Notes: generated by a model from the letters alone, not told the origin. A stretch of DNA of 64,000 bases from Meandrina meandrites (GCA_963693305.1 OY855904.1:49095261-49159260), one strand, 5' to 3'. Counted from the first letter of the stretch, positions 35,420 through 46,576 are shown. A program made the numbers and translations.

Positions 35420-35991
35420 CTTGCCCAGTGTCAAATTTGGCAGTGTCTGCTAAATATAAATTAAACTACTTAATAAATCGAACAAAATCTGTGGAATTTG
35501 AATCCAGAACAGCAACATACGTAACAAAATTTGTGCTTGGGAGAAAATCGCTTAATTTCATTTTTGTAACCACTAAGTAAACAAACCATAGTCACGTTAA
35601 GACCTCCGTTAATTACTTGGCGCCTTTTGTTTCCTGTCGGGCGGAACACACGAATAAAGATTTTTAAACTGATATATAATCAACCGGCAAATTTGCTAAC
35701 AGAAAATAAAAGGACATTATTCTTTCAAGGCCTTCGTCGGTGGTATTACTGGAATACGATTATGCGGTTATAAACCTAAAACTATTGATAGCATTTCTGT
35801 TGGCCCTTTTCTTAACTTGTTTAAATTCAGTATGATAATTTTAACGTTCCCAACGACCCAATGTGCACAACCAAGGTTATACATTTTCCTGGATTTCAGA
35901 AAGAAGACTAACCTTTCCTAAATTCATCACTTTTTTAATTGTTGTTAGGGTACCGAAATCGGCAACTTTTTTCTTTCCCACACCCCCTTAA

Positions 35992-37299
35992 AGAGGGTCT
36001 GGATGGGGTTAACTGACAACTGACAAATGGCCAAAATTTTTACTGACAACTGACATATCGCCTAAAATTTAACTGACAACTGACATTTGTAGTGAGTTTT
36101 TCTGGCAACTGACAAAAGACTGTTTGTTCTTAATATGCACAAAACATCGTTGTAAATAACATTATATGACTCTTTTCGTCCAACAAATGCATGTTTTATG
36201 CTAAATCTTAGCAGCAGGACAGTAGAGTGTCATATTTCGTTAATAATTTACCGTATGACCCATAACCTGATTGAAAATTAAACTTGAGGAAATACATAAT
36301 ACTTTTTGTTTTTGCAATGTAGCCTCTCACACAGTAGTTTTATTGTCGCTACTCCTTTCTCAATAGGCACCTGTAATAGACCCGTTAGCCCGAGTGCAAT
36401 ATTTCTTTCCGACTATTTCATTTAGGCCAATCACCATCGAGGCATTGCTAAACAAAACCCAATCAAATTAATCGTACTAAAGACCTCTTCCCATATTTTT
36501 TTTGTTTTTAATATTTTGAAGGTTAGTTTTGATTGGCTAACTGTTGGAAAGGAATTTTGGGCTCGGCAAGCAGGAGCCCGGGGGATACTCTTTAAAATTC
36601 GTGTGGGGTGTGTGAGGCATGCTTCAAGAAACCCCTTTACCCTATTTTAGACCAAAATATACGATTTCCCCCACCCTATTTCAGTCTGACCCCAAAATCG
36701 ATAACCTATTTCAGACCACATTGTATCCAGGAACTGCTTCGGTTTGCCTAAAAATTAACAATGGCCTCATATTCCTAACTTACACTTCGCAAGGGGTGCA
36801 TGATAAGAGCGATAAGAATAGTTTCTTCCAAAAGTTGCTAACTAGACTCACCAGAGTGCACAAACCATACTCTATTTCAGACCAAAATGGTAATAATCTA
36901 TACCCTATTTCAGACCAAAAGGGCTCGAAAACCATACCGTTTGGCTTTGGGGTCACACATACGTATATAGCTTATGTAAGGGAGTAACCCCCCGGAGCAG
37001 AAGTTCGTGTGGCGGAGAGTAGTGACTTGCCTTGATTAAAAGGCCGAATAGAAACAAAAGCCGCTTGGAGTTGCAATTATTTCAGCACCAAAATTTAATA
37101 TAAATGATACAATTTACATTCTGAATGTTACCTTTTTAGCTACATTTTGGGTCAAAAATTATTAATTAAGCTATATGGTGAATTATTAATAGTCCATTAA
37201 CTGACAACTGACAAATGGCCTAAGATTTAACTGATAACTGACAAATTGCCATAATTTTAACTGACAACTGATATTTGTAAACCCCCATCCAGATCCTCC
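35992..37299. mobile_element. Nested 1.3-kb TTAA element
   Basis: TTAA at 35988-35991 and 37300-37303; the termini AGAGGGTCTGGATGGGG and GGAGGATCTGGATGGGG (right end complemented) are inverted. Both ends also carry repeated AACTGACAACTGACA words (36009-36110 and 37199-37272), in direct orientation. It sits at the inner edge of the right arm of the 5.9-kb element and contains a further nested element at 36576-36997. Confidence 0.8.
36576..36997. mobile_element. Nested MITE with CCTATTTCAGACC repeats
   Basis: The ends GAGCCCGGGGGATACTC and the complement of GAGTAACCCCCCGGAGC are inverted. The inside has several copies of CCCTATTTCAGACCAAAA, which create the 122-codon frame at 36619-36987 (repeated PISDQ-like phrases). 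That frame is judged non-coding. A degenerate relative is near 49415-49520. Confidence 0.7.
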
Positions 37300-38280
37300 T
37301 TAAATGCCGATGACAGCATTGCGTGACGCCTAATAAGATTAAGCACCGAAATGTTTGTTCTCACAGCGATCAGTCGGTCGGATGTAAATATTTTAGTGTA
37401 CTTCAAACTAAGCAACATTCAAGAAGGGCCTTAGAGGTCGAAGAAATACAGTGGTTCTGAAAATGTGGGGGGAAATTTATTCGACCATCGCCCGGAAACA
37501 TGTTGACAAATGGACGTTGAACAAACAGAACTACGCATAAACAGCATGCATGCAACGTATGACTGAGAGAATCGCGCTAAAATCGAGAATTAGACCTGTC
37601 TTCTGAAGCAACTAAGGTAAGAACACTTCGAAATGTTTTTCCTTTTGCCTATTCCAACCTATTTTGAGTTAAATGAAGTGTTGCGGACTAAAATATATGT
37701 TTGACCTCCAAATGGAATGTTGATCGGGAAGGTCAAATATTTGCATTTTTAACGAACTTTGAAAAGCTCTCGCATCGCTCTAAATCATTTGCCCAAAGAA
37801 ATTTTTGCAGAAGTTTCTAGACCATCCTTCTACACGTCAACCACCAGAAGCTTAGCCCATTTGAAGGTGTACCACATGGTGAAAATTAATACAATCCAAG
37901 AAGCACTTTTACTGCAGTGAACTATAAGCGTTCGAAATTAAATTATTTTGTATCCAAAGAACAACTCAATATTTACCAAAATCATTCTAACAGATGTTAA
38001 GAGATTGCTAAAACAGGTTTGAGTGGTTTAAAGGAGGTGGAATGATTTGTCTTTGCATGCGAGGCTCTCAAACCTGTGTAATAATTCATTGCCTCAAATG
38101 GCGATTTTAACGGAATTTCGTTATTTGAATTTTTCTCAGAAATAAAAGGACATTTGACCAAAAAAAAACTATCCAGTGAATTTACTTATACCCTAGCCTA
38201 CCAAACATAAAAATATGAGCGAAATTGATTTTTCCACTCTTGCCGCGATATGTGTGATTCTAAGGGACATGCCCTCTTAA

Positions 38281-39235
38281 TTCATTTTCCGAGTTCAGTG
38301 GCTAATAGCCACTTCAAAAAAAAAGCAGTTGTGGCACATAGGGCCTGTAATTATTATTAAGTATCACTCTATTTTCATTCATCATTTCTATTTCGCCATC
38401 ATCGGCGACCAAAATTTATTCACAAACAAATATGCATGATATAGCGAAGTTTTAACACAGTAGTATTTAAAAAATACTACAGTGTCTTCAAGATATATTT
38501 ACTTTTTAGTTTCAGCGGAATATTTTGACTTTTATAATTAAGGGACGGACCATTAGAAAAGTGAAGGGGGGAGGGAGATTTTTAGCTTGCAATAATTTTT
38601 TCGGGGCCCATTGCCTGTACAAGAATTTTTGTACTTTAACGTTACTTTCCATTTTAAAGTTTATTTTATGTCATAAAATACCTTCTGCACAATTTTCACT
38701 TTAAGAAATTTAATTTACTGTGGGAGATTTCAAAAGTAAATAGCAGTTTATAGTGAAAAATTGTGTAATTAATACCCCTATTTTACCCGTAGGAACGAAT
38801 TTTCAGGCGAGGGAGCCCAAAAGCTAGCACTGATTGTAATGTCTTAAAATGGGCCAGAGCCCAGTTCCGTAGGGAAGTCCGGGACATGCTACCTCGGGAA
38901 AATGTTGAAAATCTAAACACGCTCTAATGCCATTTGGTGCATTTTGGAACGCTTAACGAGAAGAATTATGATTTTTGTTTAATATCAAAATGCGGCAAAT
39001 CTTGTGCATGATTTTTTTTCTTTGTGTTTTTCCTTGCATGAACTTTATTCCGACATTTTCCCTTTAAAGTTTCAACGGTTCTTCTGATAACCTATTTTGT
39101 ACACACGAGAAGCCAGAACCAAAACCATGAAGCAGAGGCAAAGCGCCTGAATAGAGCCTCATCATGTTAGTCTGAATCAGCAACAAGTTAGTCTTTTTTG
39201 CGGAGTTTGTCATCATTGATTCCATCGTTAAATGT
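38281..39235. other. 3' flank of TPR-CHAT copy B
   Basis: No gene; matches 1142-2074. On the minus strand an AATAAA (39045-39050) lies about 190 bases after the stop codon and is a candidate polyadenylation signal; the equivalent in copy A has become a T tract (around 1902-1914). Confidence 0.55.
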
Positions 39236-42200
39236 TTAGTTGGCAAAATCAAATGTCACGTTATCTCCAATCAGCATGAACGGTGCCCACTCGCAAACCT
39301 TAGTGAAGCCGTTGCCTCTCATCCACTTCATGGCCTCATGAAGAGATTCGCTAGCACTCTTCCCACGAACAAGGTGCTCGTAGAAACGACCCATCAGTTG
39401 CTCTGTTGCACTGTCTTGTAAGGCCCATAATGCCACCAGTACTGAACGTGCACCGGATCCTAAGAACGCTCGGGCGATTCCAACCACTCCTTCGGCACGA
39501 ATCTGTCCACGTCCACTGTGACAGCAACTAAGTACCACCAACTTAGCTCGCAGTCGTACTTTCGAAATGTCAGACATTGTCAATAAGTACTCTTCTTCTT
39601 TAAGAATCTTTCTGGTACGGCGTAGAGGGGAAAGGGCAATCTCTCCTCTTTCTGCATTACCATGTGCAGCAAAATGTATCAGACTAACTGAATGCAACCT
39701 TCCAAGTACCGCCTGCTTGGTTGCGCACTGTCTTAACAAAGGCTGTACGCCCAGCAGTTCTCCAATCATCTCTGCTTCTTTCCTTGCACAAGGCAATGGT
39801 TTTAGGTTCTCAACACGTCCCCTGTAAAGTACCCGACCAACATCAGGATCACCCACTATCAGTGCACCAGTTTGACTGTGATAGTCTGATGGACTGTCCT
39901 GAATGAGCTTGAGAGTCGACAATGAAGGAACTATGCGGATCCTGAAAGTGTCTGATAAAAACTTTCCACCTTTATCACTTAACGCTGCAAACGGAACTTG
40001 ATTTAACGATCGATCAGGAACGATGATGATTTCGGGCTCCTCAAGTAAGTGAGCCACAGGAGCGATGAGCATTCTGTAACAGAAAGAAAGGCTCGATTCT
40101 GCTACTGCGCTCTCTTCCTGGCATGATTTCACCTTTGACTCAATGTCATTTAACGATCGATCTTCGCAATCCTCCTCGGTTAAAGTGCCAATTAAACTGC
40201 GAAAGCATTTGGAAAAAAAATCATCAAAACTGTCAGTTGATTCGCTTGGTGCAAGGTTTTCGTTTATTCCTAGTGTACGGAAATAAATGACTCCGCTGGT
40301 TTTGATAATCCACAAAAATAAATCTTGAACATGATAAGAAATGTACAGGCAAGCACAATTACTTTCTTTTCTCAGAATGTTTTCAATGCCAATCCACGAT
40401 TGTGGATTAGCTGAGATTTTCATTTCAACAGAGTACTGAGTCGCCATCAATTCTGCTAGGGCTCTAGCCCGTGATAGCTCTAAAACATAAAGAGCATTGT
40501 TAGGATGTCCAGAAAAACAAAAGAACTTACTTAGCACCTGATAAGGAAAATCGTGAACGTCTAAAAGTGATATTTTAAACTGATCGTTGTCTTCCAATAA
40601 CCCACGCAAATCTTCGCTTTTATTAACACACAAATACAGACAGTCAAACGCTTCCTCCATCTTTTCTTGTAATAACTTTGAAAATGTAAGGTTACAAAGA
40701 TGTTGAAGCTCTGAGTGAAGGTCTTTAATGTCTTTACTAATTGAAATTGCCGTCTCAAAATGACGTTCGGCCATGACATAGTCACCAAATGATTGAAACA
40801 CACTTCCTAAGTTTCCGTAATCTGCTGCTTCTCCCTCTTTGTCACCAATTTCAACTCTGATCGCAAGTGCTTTTTCATGATATTCTCTAGCTTTGTCATA
40901 TTCACCAAGGGATTTAAACACAATTCCTAAGTTTCCGTAAGATGTTGCTTCTCCCTTTTTGTGACCAATTTCAATTTGGATGGCAAGTGCTTTCTCAAGA
41001 TATTCTCTTGCTTTGTCATAGTCACCAAGGGATTTAAACACAGTTCCTATGTTTCCGTAATCTGTTGCTTCTCCCTCTTTCTCACCAATTTCAACTCTGA
41101 TCTCAAGTGCTTTCTCATGATATTCTCTAGCTTTGTCATAGTCACCAACGGATTGAAACACAGTTCCCATGTTTCCGTAATCTGTTGCTTCTCCCTCTTT
41201 GTCACCAATTTCAACTCTGATCTCAAGTGCTTTCTCATGATATTCTCTAGCTTTGTCATAGTCACCAACGGATTGAAACACAGTTCCTAAGTTTCCGTAA
41301 GATGATGCTTCTCCCTCTTTGTCACCAATTTCAACTCTGATCGCAAGTGCTTTCTCAAGATATTCTCTAGCTTTGTCATACTCACCAAGGGATTTAAACA
41401 CAGTTCCTAAGTTTCCGTAAGATGTTGCTTCTCCCTTTTTGTGACCAATTTCAATTTGGATGGCAAGTGCTTTCTCAAGATATTCTCTTGCTTTGTCATA
41501 TTCACCAAGGGATTTAAACACAGTTCCTATGTTTCCGTAATCTGTTGCTTCTCCCTCTTTGTCACCAATTTCAACTCTGATCGCAAGTGCTTTCTCAAGA
41601 TATTCTCTAGCTTTGTCAAATTCACCAAGGGATTTAAACACAGTTCCTATGTTTCCGTAATCTGTTGCTTCTCCCTCTTTGTCACAGATTTCAACTCTGA
41701 TCGCAAGTGCTTTTTCATGATATTCTCTAGCTTTGTCATATTCACCAAGGGATTTAAACACAGTTCCTAAGTTTCCGTAAGATGTTGCTTCTCCCTTTTT
41801 GTGACCAATTTCAATTTGGATGGCAAGTGCTATCTCAAGATATTCTCTTGCTTTGTCATATTCACCAAGGAATTTAAACACAGTTCCCATGTTTCCGTAA
41901 TCTGTTGCTTCTCCCTCTTTGTCACCAATTTCAACTCTGATCTCAAGTGCTTTCTCAAGATATTCTCTAGCTTTGTCATAGTCACCAACGGATTGAAACA
42001 CACTTCCTATTTTTCCGTAATCAGTTGCTTCTCCCTCTTTGTCACCAATTTCAACTCTGATCTCAAGTGCTTTCTCAAGATATTCTCTAGCTTTGTCATA
42101 GTCACCAACGGATTGAAACACAGTTCCCATGTTTCCGTAAGATGTTGCTTCTCCCTCTTTGTCACCAATTTCAACTCTGATCTCAAGTGCTTTCTCATGA

Positions 42201-43651
42201 TATTCTCTAGCTTTGTCATAGTCACCAACGGATTGAAACACAGTTCCTAAGTTTCCGTAAGATGATGCTTCTCCCTCTTTGTCACCAATTTCAACTCTGA
42301 TCGCAAGTGCTTTCTCAAGATATTCTCTAGCTTTGTCATACCCACCCAGGGATTTAAACACAGTTCCTAAGTTTCCGTAAGATGTTGCTTCTCCCTCTTT
42401 GTCACCAATTTCAACTCTGATCTCAAGTGCTTTCTCAAGATATTCTCTAGCTTTGTCATACTCACCAAGGGATTTAAACACAGTTCCTAAGTTTCCGTAA
42501 GATGTTGCTTCTCCCTTTTTGTGACCAATTTCAATTTGGATGGCAAGTGCTTTCTCAAGATATTCTCTAGCTTTGTCATATTCACCAAGGGATTTAAACA
42601 CAGTTCCTAAGTTTCCGTAAGATGTTGCTTCTCCCTTTTTGTGACCAATTTCAATTTGGATGGCAAGTGCTTTCTCAAGATATTTTCTTGCTTTGTCATA
42701 TTCACCAAGGGATTTAAACACAGTTCCTATGTTTCCGTAATCTGTTGCTTCTCCCTCTTTGTCACCAATTTCAACTCTGATCGCAAGTGCTTTCTCAAGA
42801 TATTCTCTAGCTTTGTCATACTCACCAAGGGATACAAACACAGTTCCTAAGTTTCCGTAATCTGCTGCTTCACCTCCTTTGTCACCAATTTCAACTCTGA
42901 TCGCAAGTGCTTTTTCATGATATTCTCTAGCTTTGTCATATTCACCAAGGGATTTAAACACAGTTCCTAAGTTTCCGTAAGATGTTGCTTCTCCCTTTTT
43001 GTGACCAATTTCAATTTGGATGGCAAGTGCTTTCTCAAGATATTCTCTTGCTTTGTCATATTCACCAAGGGATTCAAACACAGTTCCTAAGTTTCCGTAA
43101 TCTGTTGCTTCTCCCTCTTTGTCACCAATTTCAACTCTGATCGCAAGTGCTTTCTCATGATATTCGCTAGCTTTGTCATAGTCACCAACGGATTGAAACA
43201 CAGTTCCTAAGTTTCCGTAAGATGTTGCTTCTCCATTTCTATCACCAATTTCAATTTTGATCGCAAGTGCTTTCTCAAGATATCCTCTAGCTTTGTCACA
43301 TTCACCAAGATTATAAGACATAATTCCAAACTGTCCATAAGCGTATCCTTCTCCTCTTTTATCATCTGTGTCTTTCATGATGTTGATGGCTCTATGATAA
43401 TATTCTCTTGCCGTTGCATATTTACACCGGCGTTCGTAGATGTTGGCTAGTAAAATTGTTATACTTCCTTCCATATCTAGTTTGCCAAAAAGTTCTATAT
43501 TTCCAGGTACGTCATTTTTTAGGAAGATCAAACATTCTTTGCATAACTTGATGGCTTTTAATGCACGACCGGTGTTGGCAAGGAACTTTGCAACAACTAA
43601 GCCTACCAAGATTGTTTGTGCGACTTTTAAAATGTCATCTATGCTGTTCAT
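39236..43651 (-). CDS. TPR-CHAT protein (TTC28-like), intact
   Basis: Single open frame of 1471 codons. An N-terminal helical region (residues 1-110) is followed by about 21-22 TPR units of exactly 40 residues (about 110-970), a non-repeat helical linker, and a CHAT domain at the C-terminus. CHAT domains are caspase/separase-like peptidases; the expected dyad is present as His1330 in IHFAAHG and Cys1377 in LSCCHSG. Known relatives are vertebrate TTC28 and the bacterial TPR-CHAT proteases, in which the TPRs receive a partner signal and release the protease (established for Csx29). A role in signalling or immunity here is inference. The ATG at 43651 is chosen because it matches copy A (MNNIDDI / MNSIDDI) and lies 11 bases after a pyrimidine-rich CAG acceptor-like site (43663-43665), suggesting a 5' UTR intron. 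Probably cytoplasmic; no signal peptide or membrane segment. Confidence 0.93.
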   Translation of the reverse strand: MNSIDDILKVAQTILVGLVVAKFLANTGRALKAIKLCKECLIFLKNDVPGNIELFGKLDMEGSITILLANIYERRCKYATAREYYHRAINIMKDTDDKRGEGYAYGQFGIMSYNLGECDKARGYLEKALAIKIEIGDRNGEATSYGNLGTVFQSVGDYDKASEYHEKALAIRVEIGDKEGEATDYGNLGTVFESLGEYDKAREYLEKALAIQIEIGHKKGEATSYGNLGTVFKSLGEYDKAREYHEKALAIRVEIGDKGGEAADYGNLGTVFVSLGEYDKAREYLEKALAIRVEIGDKEGEATDYGNIGTVFKSLGEYDKARKYLEKALAIQIEIGHKKGEATSYGNLGTVFKSLGEYDKAREYLEKALAIQIEIGHKKGEATSYGNLGTVFKSLGEYDKAREYLEKALEIRVEIGDKEGEATSYGNLGTVFKSLGGYDKAREYLEKALAIRVEIGDKEGEASSYGNLGTVFQSVGDYDKAREYHEKALEIRVEIGDKEGEATSYGNMGTVFQSVGDYDKAREYLEKALEIRVEIGDKEGEATDYGKIGSVFQSVGDYDKAREYLEKALEIRVEIGDKEGEATDYGNMGTVFKFLGEYDKAREYLEIALAIQIEIGHKKGEATSYGNLGTVFKSLGEYDKAREYHEKALAIRVEICDKEGEATDYGNIGTVFKSLGEFDKAREYLEKALAIRVEIGDKEGEATDYGNIGTVFKSLGEYDKAREYLEKALAIQIEIGHKKGEATSYGNLGTVFKSLGEYDKAREYLEKALAIRVEIGDKEGEASSYGNLGTVFQSVGDYDKAREYHEKALEIRVEIGDKEGEATDYGNMGTVFQSVGDYDKAREYHEKALEIRVEIGEKEGEATDYGNIGTVFKSLGDYDKAREYLEKALAIQIEIGHKKGEATSYGNLGIVFKSLGEYDKAREYHEKALAIRVEIGDKEGEAADYGNLGSVFQSFGDYVMAERHFETAISISKDIKDLHSELQHLCNLTFSKLLQEKMEEAFDCLYLCVNKSEDLRGLLEDNDQFKISLLDVHDFPYQVLSKFFCFSGHPNNALYVLELSRARALAELMATQYSVEMKISANPQSWIGIENILRKESNCACLYISYHVQDLFLWIIKTSGVIYFRTLGINENLAPSESTDSFDDFFSKCFRSLIGTLTEEDCEDRSLNDIESKVKSCQEESAVAESSLSFCYRMLIAPVAHLLEEPEIIIVPDRSLNQVPFAALSDKGGKFLSDTFRIRIVPSLSTLKLIQDSPSDYHSQTGALIVGDPDVGRVLYRGRVENLKPLPCARKEAEMIGELLGVQPLLRQCATKQAVLGRLHSVSLIHFAAHGNAERGEIALSPLRRTRKILKEEEYLLTMSDISKVRLRAKLVVLSCCHSGRGQIRAEGVVGIARAFLGSGARSVLVALWALQDSATEQLMGRFYEHLVRGKSASESLHEAMKWMRGNGFTKVCEWAPFMLIGDNVTFDFAN
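40801..43320 (-). repeat. 120-bp TPR-coding tandem array (21 units)
   Basis: Twenty-one units with a strict 120-bp period and no indels. Unit types recur in blocks: the IQIEIGHKKGEATSYGN type alternates with IRVEIGDKEGEATDYGN, giving higher-order repeats of two to three units. This is the signature of unequal crossing-over or gene conversion under selection for reading frame. Confidence 0.93.
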
Positions 43652-43861
43652 AATGACCTCTTCTGTAAGTTTGTGAAAAAGTATAAATCAAATTGTATCC
43701 TTACTTTAATTATGCTTTTGTTTTATTAAGATAAACTTAGTATTCCAAACTGATCGCTGAATAATAATTCTAATTATAATTTCCATTTCGCTATTGGGGC
43801 AATGTAGCAGAAGATGAGTAAAACACTTAGTGTTGTTAGCAAGAAGGAAGCGAAGGTGACC
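43652..43861. promoter_or_regulatory. 5' leader region of TPR-CHAT copy B
   Basis: Read on the minus strand, TTTTTCACAAACTTACAG precedes GAAGAGGTCATTATG; the CAG at 43663-43665 resembles a 3' splice site and is conserved in copy A. The upstream exon and promoter could not be found. The foldback element at 43866-45531 has since been inserted about 215 bases upstream of the start codon. Confidence 0.5.
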
Positions 43862-43865
43862 TTAA

Positions 43866-45531
43866 GGTGGCCCGCGGCTATTTCTGGGAACGGAGGTGCT
43901 CTTTTCTAAATCGAGTTTTCGGCATGTAAACGTTAACCGATTTCTCTGATTTTTGGCAATCGAAATGACAAATGTTCAAATTTTATAAAGCTTTGAACTT
44001 TAGGGCGAACAACATAAACGAACACGAGGTATTAGCGTTTTTAAAAAAATCAATTTATGAAAAAGAACGCGAATATTTTCCAAACGCGACGATAGATTTT
44101 TTTTCTAATTAATGTCAACTAGTTCAAATTATTTAAGTTTTAATGTGAGCAAGTTTCAACGAAATCGGCTGGGTAGAAATTGCTGCACAGTTGACTGTTG
44201 AATTTTTGCTTCAAAATATTATTCTTGTGTATAATTGGGAGCTGTTACAACAAAGTTTAAGTAATGCTCAGATCCAATGGATTATTTGAAAGCTTAATGC
44301 CAGCTAAAACGTTGCTGAAAAGTATGGAAAGATCGGAAACTCCCAGCAAAAGTTGTAGACAAATGAAGCAGAAGAGGTTTACGGTGCGTAAATTGTAAAT
44401 TTAAAAATATCCATTTTTTTAGAATTAAAAAAAATCTACCAATTTTTTTCTTTTATTTTCAAGTATGAGAAAATACAGCATATGTGCAAACGACTTTATC
44501 TAGTTCCGTCTGTCTAGTCTCGATGAAACTCGTCGAATGTGGCTCGCCAAGATAGCTACTTCTCGTCTTCCATTTTGGAACGCTTTGAAAATGCTCTTGT
44601 TACAGTAAATTATTCAAACTTGCCGCATTCTCAAGATTATTTAGCACCTGGAAATAAACATGCCACCGATGAAATTGCGGCTGAGCTTTGTATTCATCCA
44701 TTTTATTTAGCAATGAATGGGGGATGTGGCGTGGTATGTTCAATTCCAGGTGCCAAATAATCTTGAGAATGCCGCAAGTTTGAATAATTTACTGTTACGC
44801 GAGGGTTTCCAAAGCGCTTCAAAATGGAAGACGCGAACTAGCCATCTTGGCGAGCAAAATTCGACGCGTTTCATCGAGATTAGACACACGAAACTAGATA
44901 AAGCCGTTTGCATACATGCTGTATTTTCTCATACTTAAAAATAAAAGAAAAAAATCGGTAGATTTTTTTTAATTCGAAAAAAAATGAATATTTTAAAATT
45001 CACAATTTACGCATCGTAAACCTCTTCCTCTTCATTCATTTACAACTTTTTCTAGGAGTTTCCGATCTTTCCATACTTTTCATCAACGTTTTAGCTGGCA
45101 TTAAGCTTTCAAATAATCCATTGGATCTGAGCATTACTTAAACTTTGTTGTAACAGCTCCCAATTATACACAAGAATAATATTTTGAAGCAAAAATTCAA
45201 CAGTCAACTGTGCAGCAATTTCTACCCAGCCGATTTTGTTGAAACTTGCTCACATTAAAACTTGGATAATTTGAACTAGTTGACATTAATTAGAAAAAAA
45301 TCTATCGTCGCGTTTGGAAAATATTCGCGTTTTTTTGATAAATATATATTTTCAAAAGCGCTAATATCTCGTGATCGTTTGCCGTGTTTGCCCTATAATT
45401 TAAAGCTTTATAAAATTTGAACATTTGTTATTTCGACTACCAAAAAACAGAAAAATCGGTTGAGGTTTACATGCCCAAAACTCGATTTAGAAAAGAGCAC
45501 CTCCGTTCCCAAAAAATAGCTGCGGGCCACC
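43866..45531. mobile_element. 1.67-kb foldback element, TTAA target, copy 2
   Basis: Second copy of the element at 24076-25732: the same GGTGGCCCGCGGCTATTT termini and long arms, with TTAA at 43862-43865 and 45532-45535. Its loop is the reverse complement of that of the first copy, so the two are in opposite orientation. Copy A of the segmental duplication has the unfilled site at 6140-6143, so the insertion is younger than the duplication. Confidence 0.92.
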
Positions 45532-45616
45532 TTAAATGCGGAAAAAAATTCTTCCCACTAGTAAATGTTGTTCCCTTTTGATCTTGACTCTCAGTGGTAC
45601 ATACGTAGGGTTAAAA

Positions 45617-46413
45617 AGGGTATCTAAATAAGACTTAAAGTGCTTATGAAGTAAAAAATAATTACTGCTTATTTTAAAGGCTTTTCAAAATAAAGAAGAA
45701 CGGCGTTTTTTATAAATATCTTCTTTCGTTATAGAGATATTTAGCTTTTTGTTTTTATGCAAATGAGGAAAGTGATGACGTCATTAATTGCTGCACAAAA
45801 AGATAAATCACTGAATCAAGCCCATCTTTTGAAGTATTAAAGCAGTGTTCTTCAAACTTGGCACAATAAATTACAAGACACAAAATAACATACGTTTTCC
45901 GTTGCCATGGCTACAGTTTTGCCGTAAAGACTTATTTTTATAAATACTGACATTCCCATTTTATGCATAAACAAAGGCGATACACTCCCAAGAAGCTAAA
46001 GAGGAGAGTTAAGGTAATATTGGTACCACGTGTGTTCCACTCCAGACCCTCTGATCCACTTTAAAGAGTTGCAAATGGAGATATGTGGTTTATAACAGAA
46101 GAAGACTGGAGCCTAAAGTGTTGCCATGGCAACGGTGCAACGGGTGTCATCTTGTACCTTTTATGATGAACAAATTTTGGTGCCAAGTTTGAAGAACACC
46201 ACTCTAATATTTTAAGAGATATTCTTGATTCCGTGATTTATCTTTTCGTCGAACAGTTAATGACGTCATCACTTTCTTCATTTGCATGATACAAAAACAT
46301 AAATATCTCCAAAACGAAATAAGATATTTCTAAAACTAAAACGCCATTCTTCCTTATTTTGAAAAGCCTTAAAGAATAAGAAGTAATTATTTTTTACTTC
46401 ATAGGCACTTCAA
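45617..46413. mobile_element. Old TIR element upstream of TPR-CHAT copy B
   Basis: Counterpart of 6230-7685 without the nested MITE. Inverted arms carry ATGCAAAT and TGACGTCA (around 45758-45785 and 46260-46287). The junction ATGCATAAACAAAGG near 45963 is the unfilled site of the 657-bp MITE. Confidence 0.7.
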
Positions 46414-46575
46414 ATAGATTAATAAGAATACGTGTTCTTGGGACCTACTTTAAAAATTGTCACTATCGCGTCGGCACAAGGAAAAAGATTTGGTAGAAAA
46501 TATTCAGCGTCGGGTAGATCACCAACTTCAGCGAGAAAACCAATTCCGTTCCGTTATCGTACATAAACAAGTTGA

Positions 46576-46576
<1 letters not shown>

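Larger units (their letters stand above)
32405..38276. mobile_element. 5.9-kb long-TIR element, TTAA target
   Basis: Inverted arms of about 1 kb (about 32405-33415 and 37304-38276) share long matches, such as GCGGCAAGGGTGGAAAAATC near the left end and its counterpart near the right. TTAA flanks it at 32401-32404 and 38277-38280, and copy A has the unfilled TTAA at 1138-1141. The 3.9-kb interior has no transposase-like ORF; it holds a G28 tract, a SINE-like fragment, a hAT-like MITE, several palindromes and a nested TTAA element. Subtracting the nested element leaves about 4.6 kb. Confidence 0.87.

Noticed and set aside
36619..36987. 122-codon plus-strand frame
   Set aside because: It translates repeated CCTATTTCAGACCAAAA words inside a MITE; no domain and no start context.
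40961..42850. Plus-strand open frames of 69-149 codons across the TPR arrays
   Set aside because: They are the antisense of the repeated TPR units (repeating FVIVTNGLKHSS-like text) and exist only because the 120-bp period keeps frames open.
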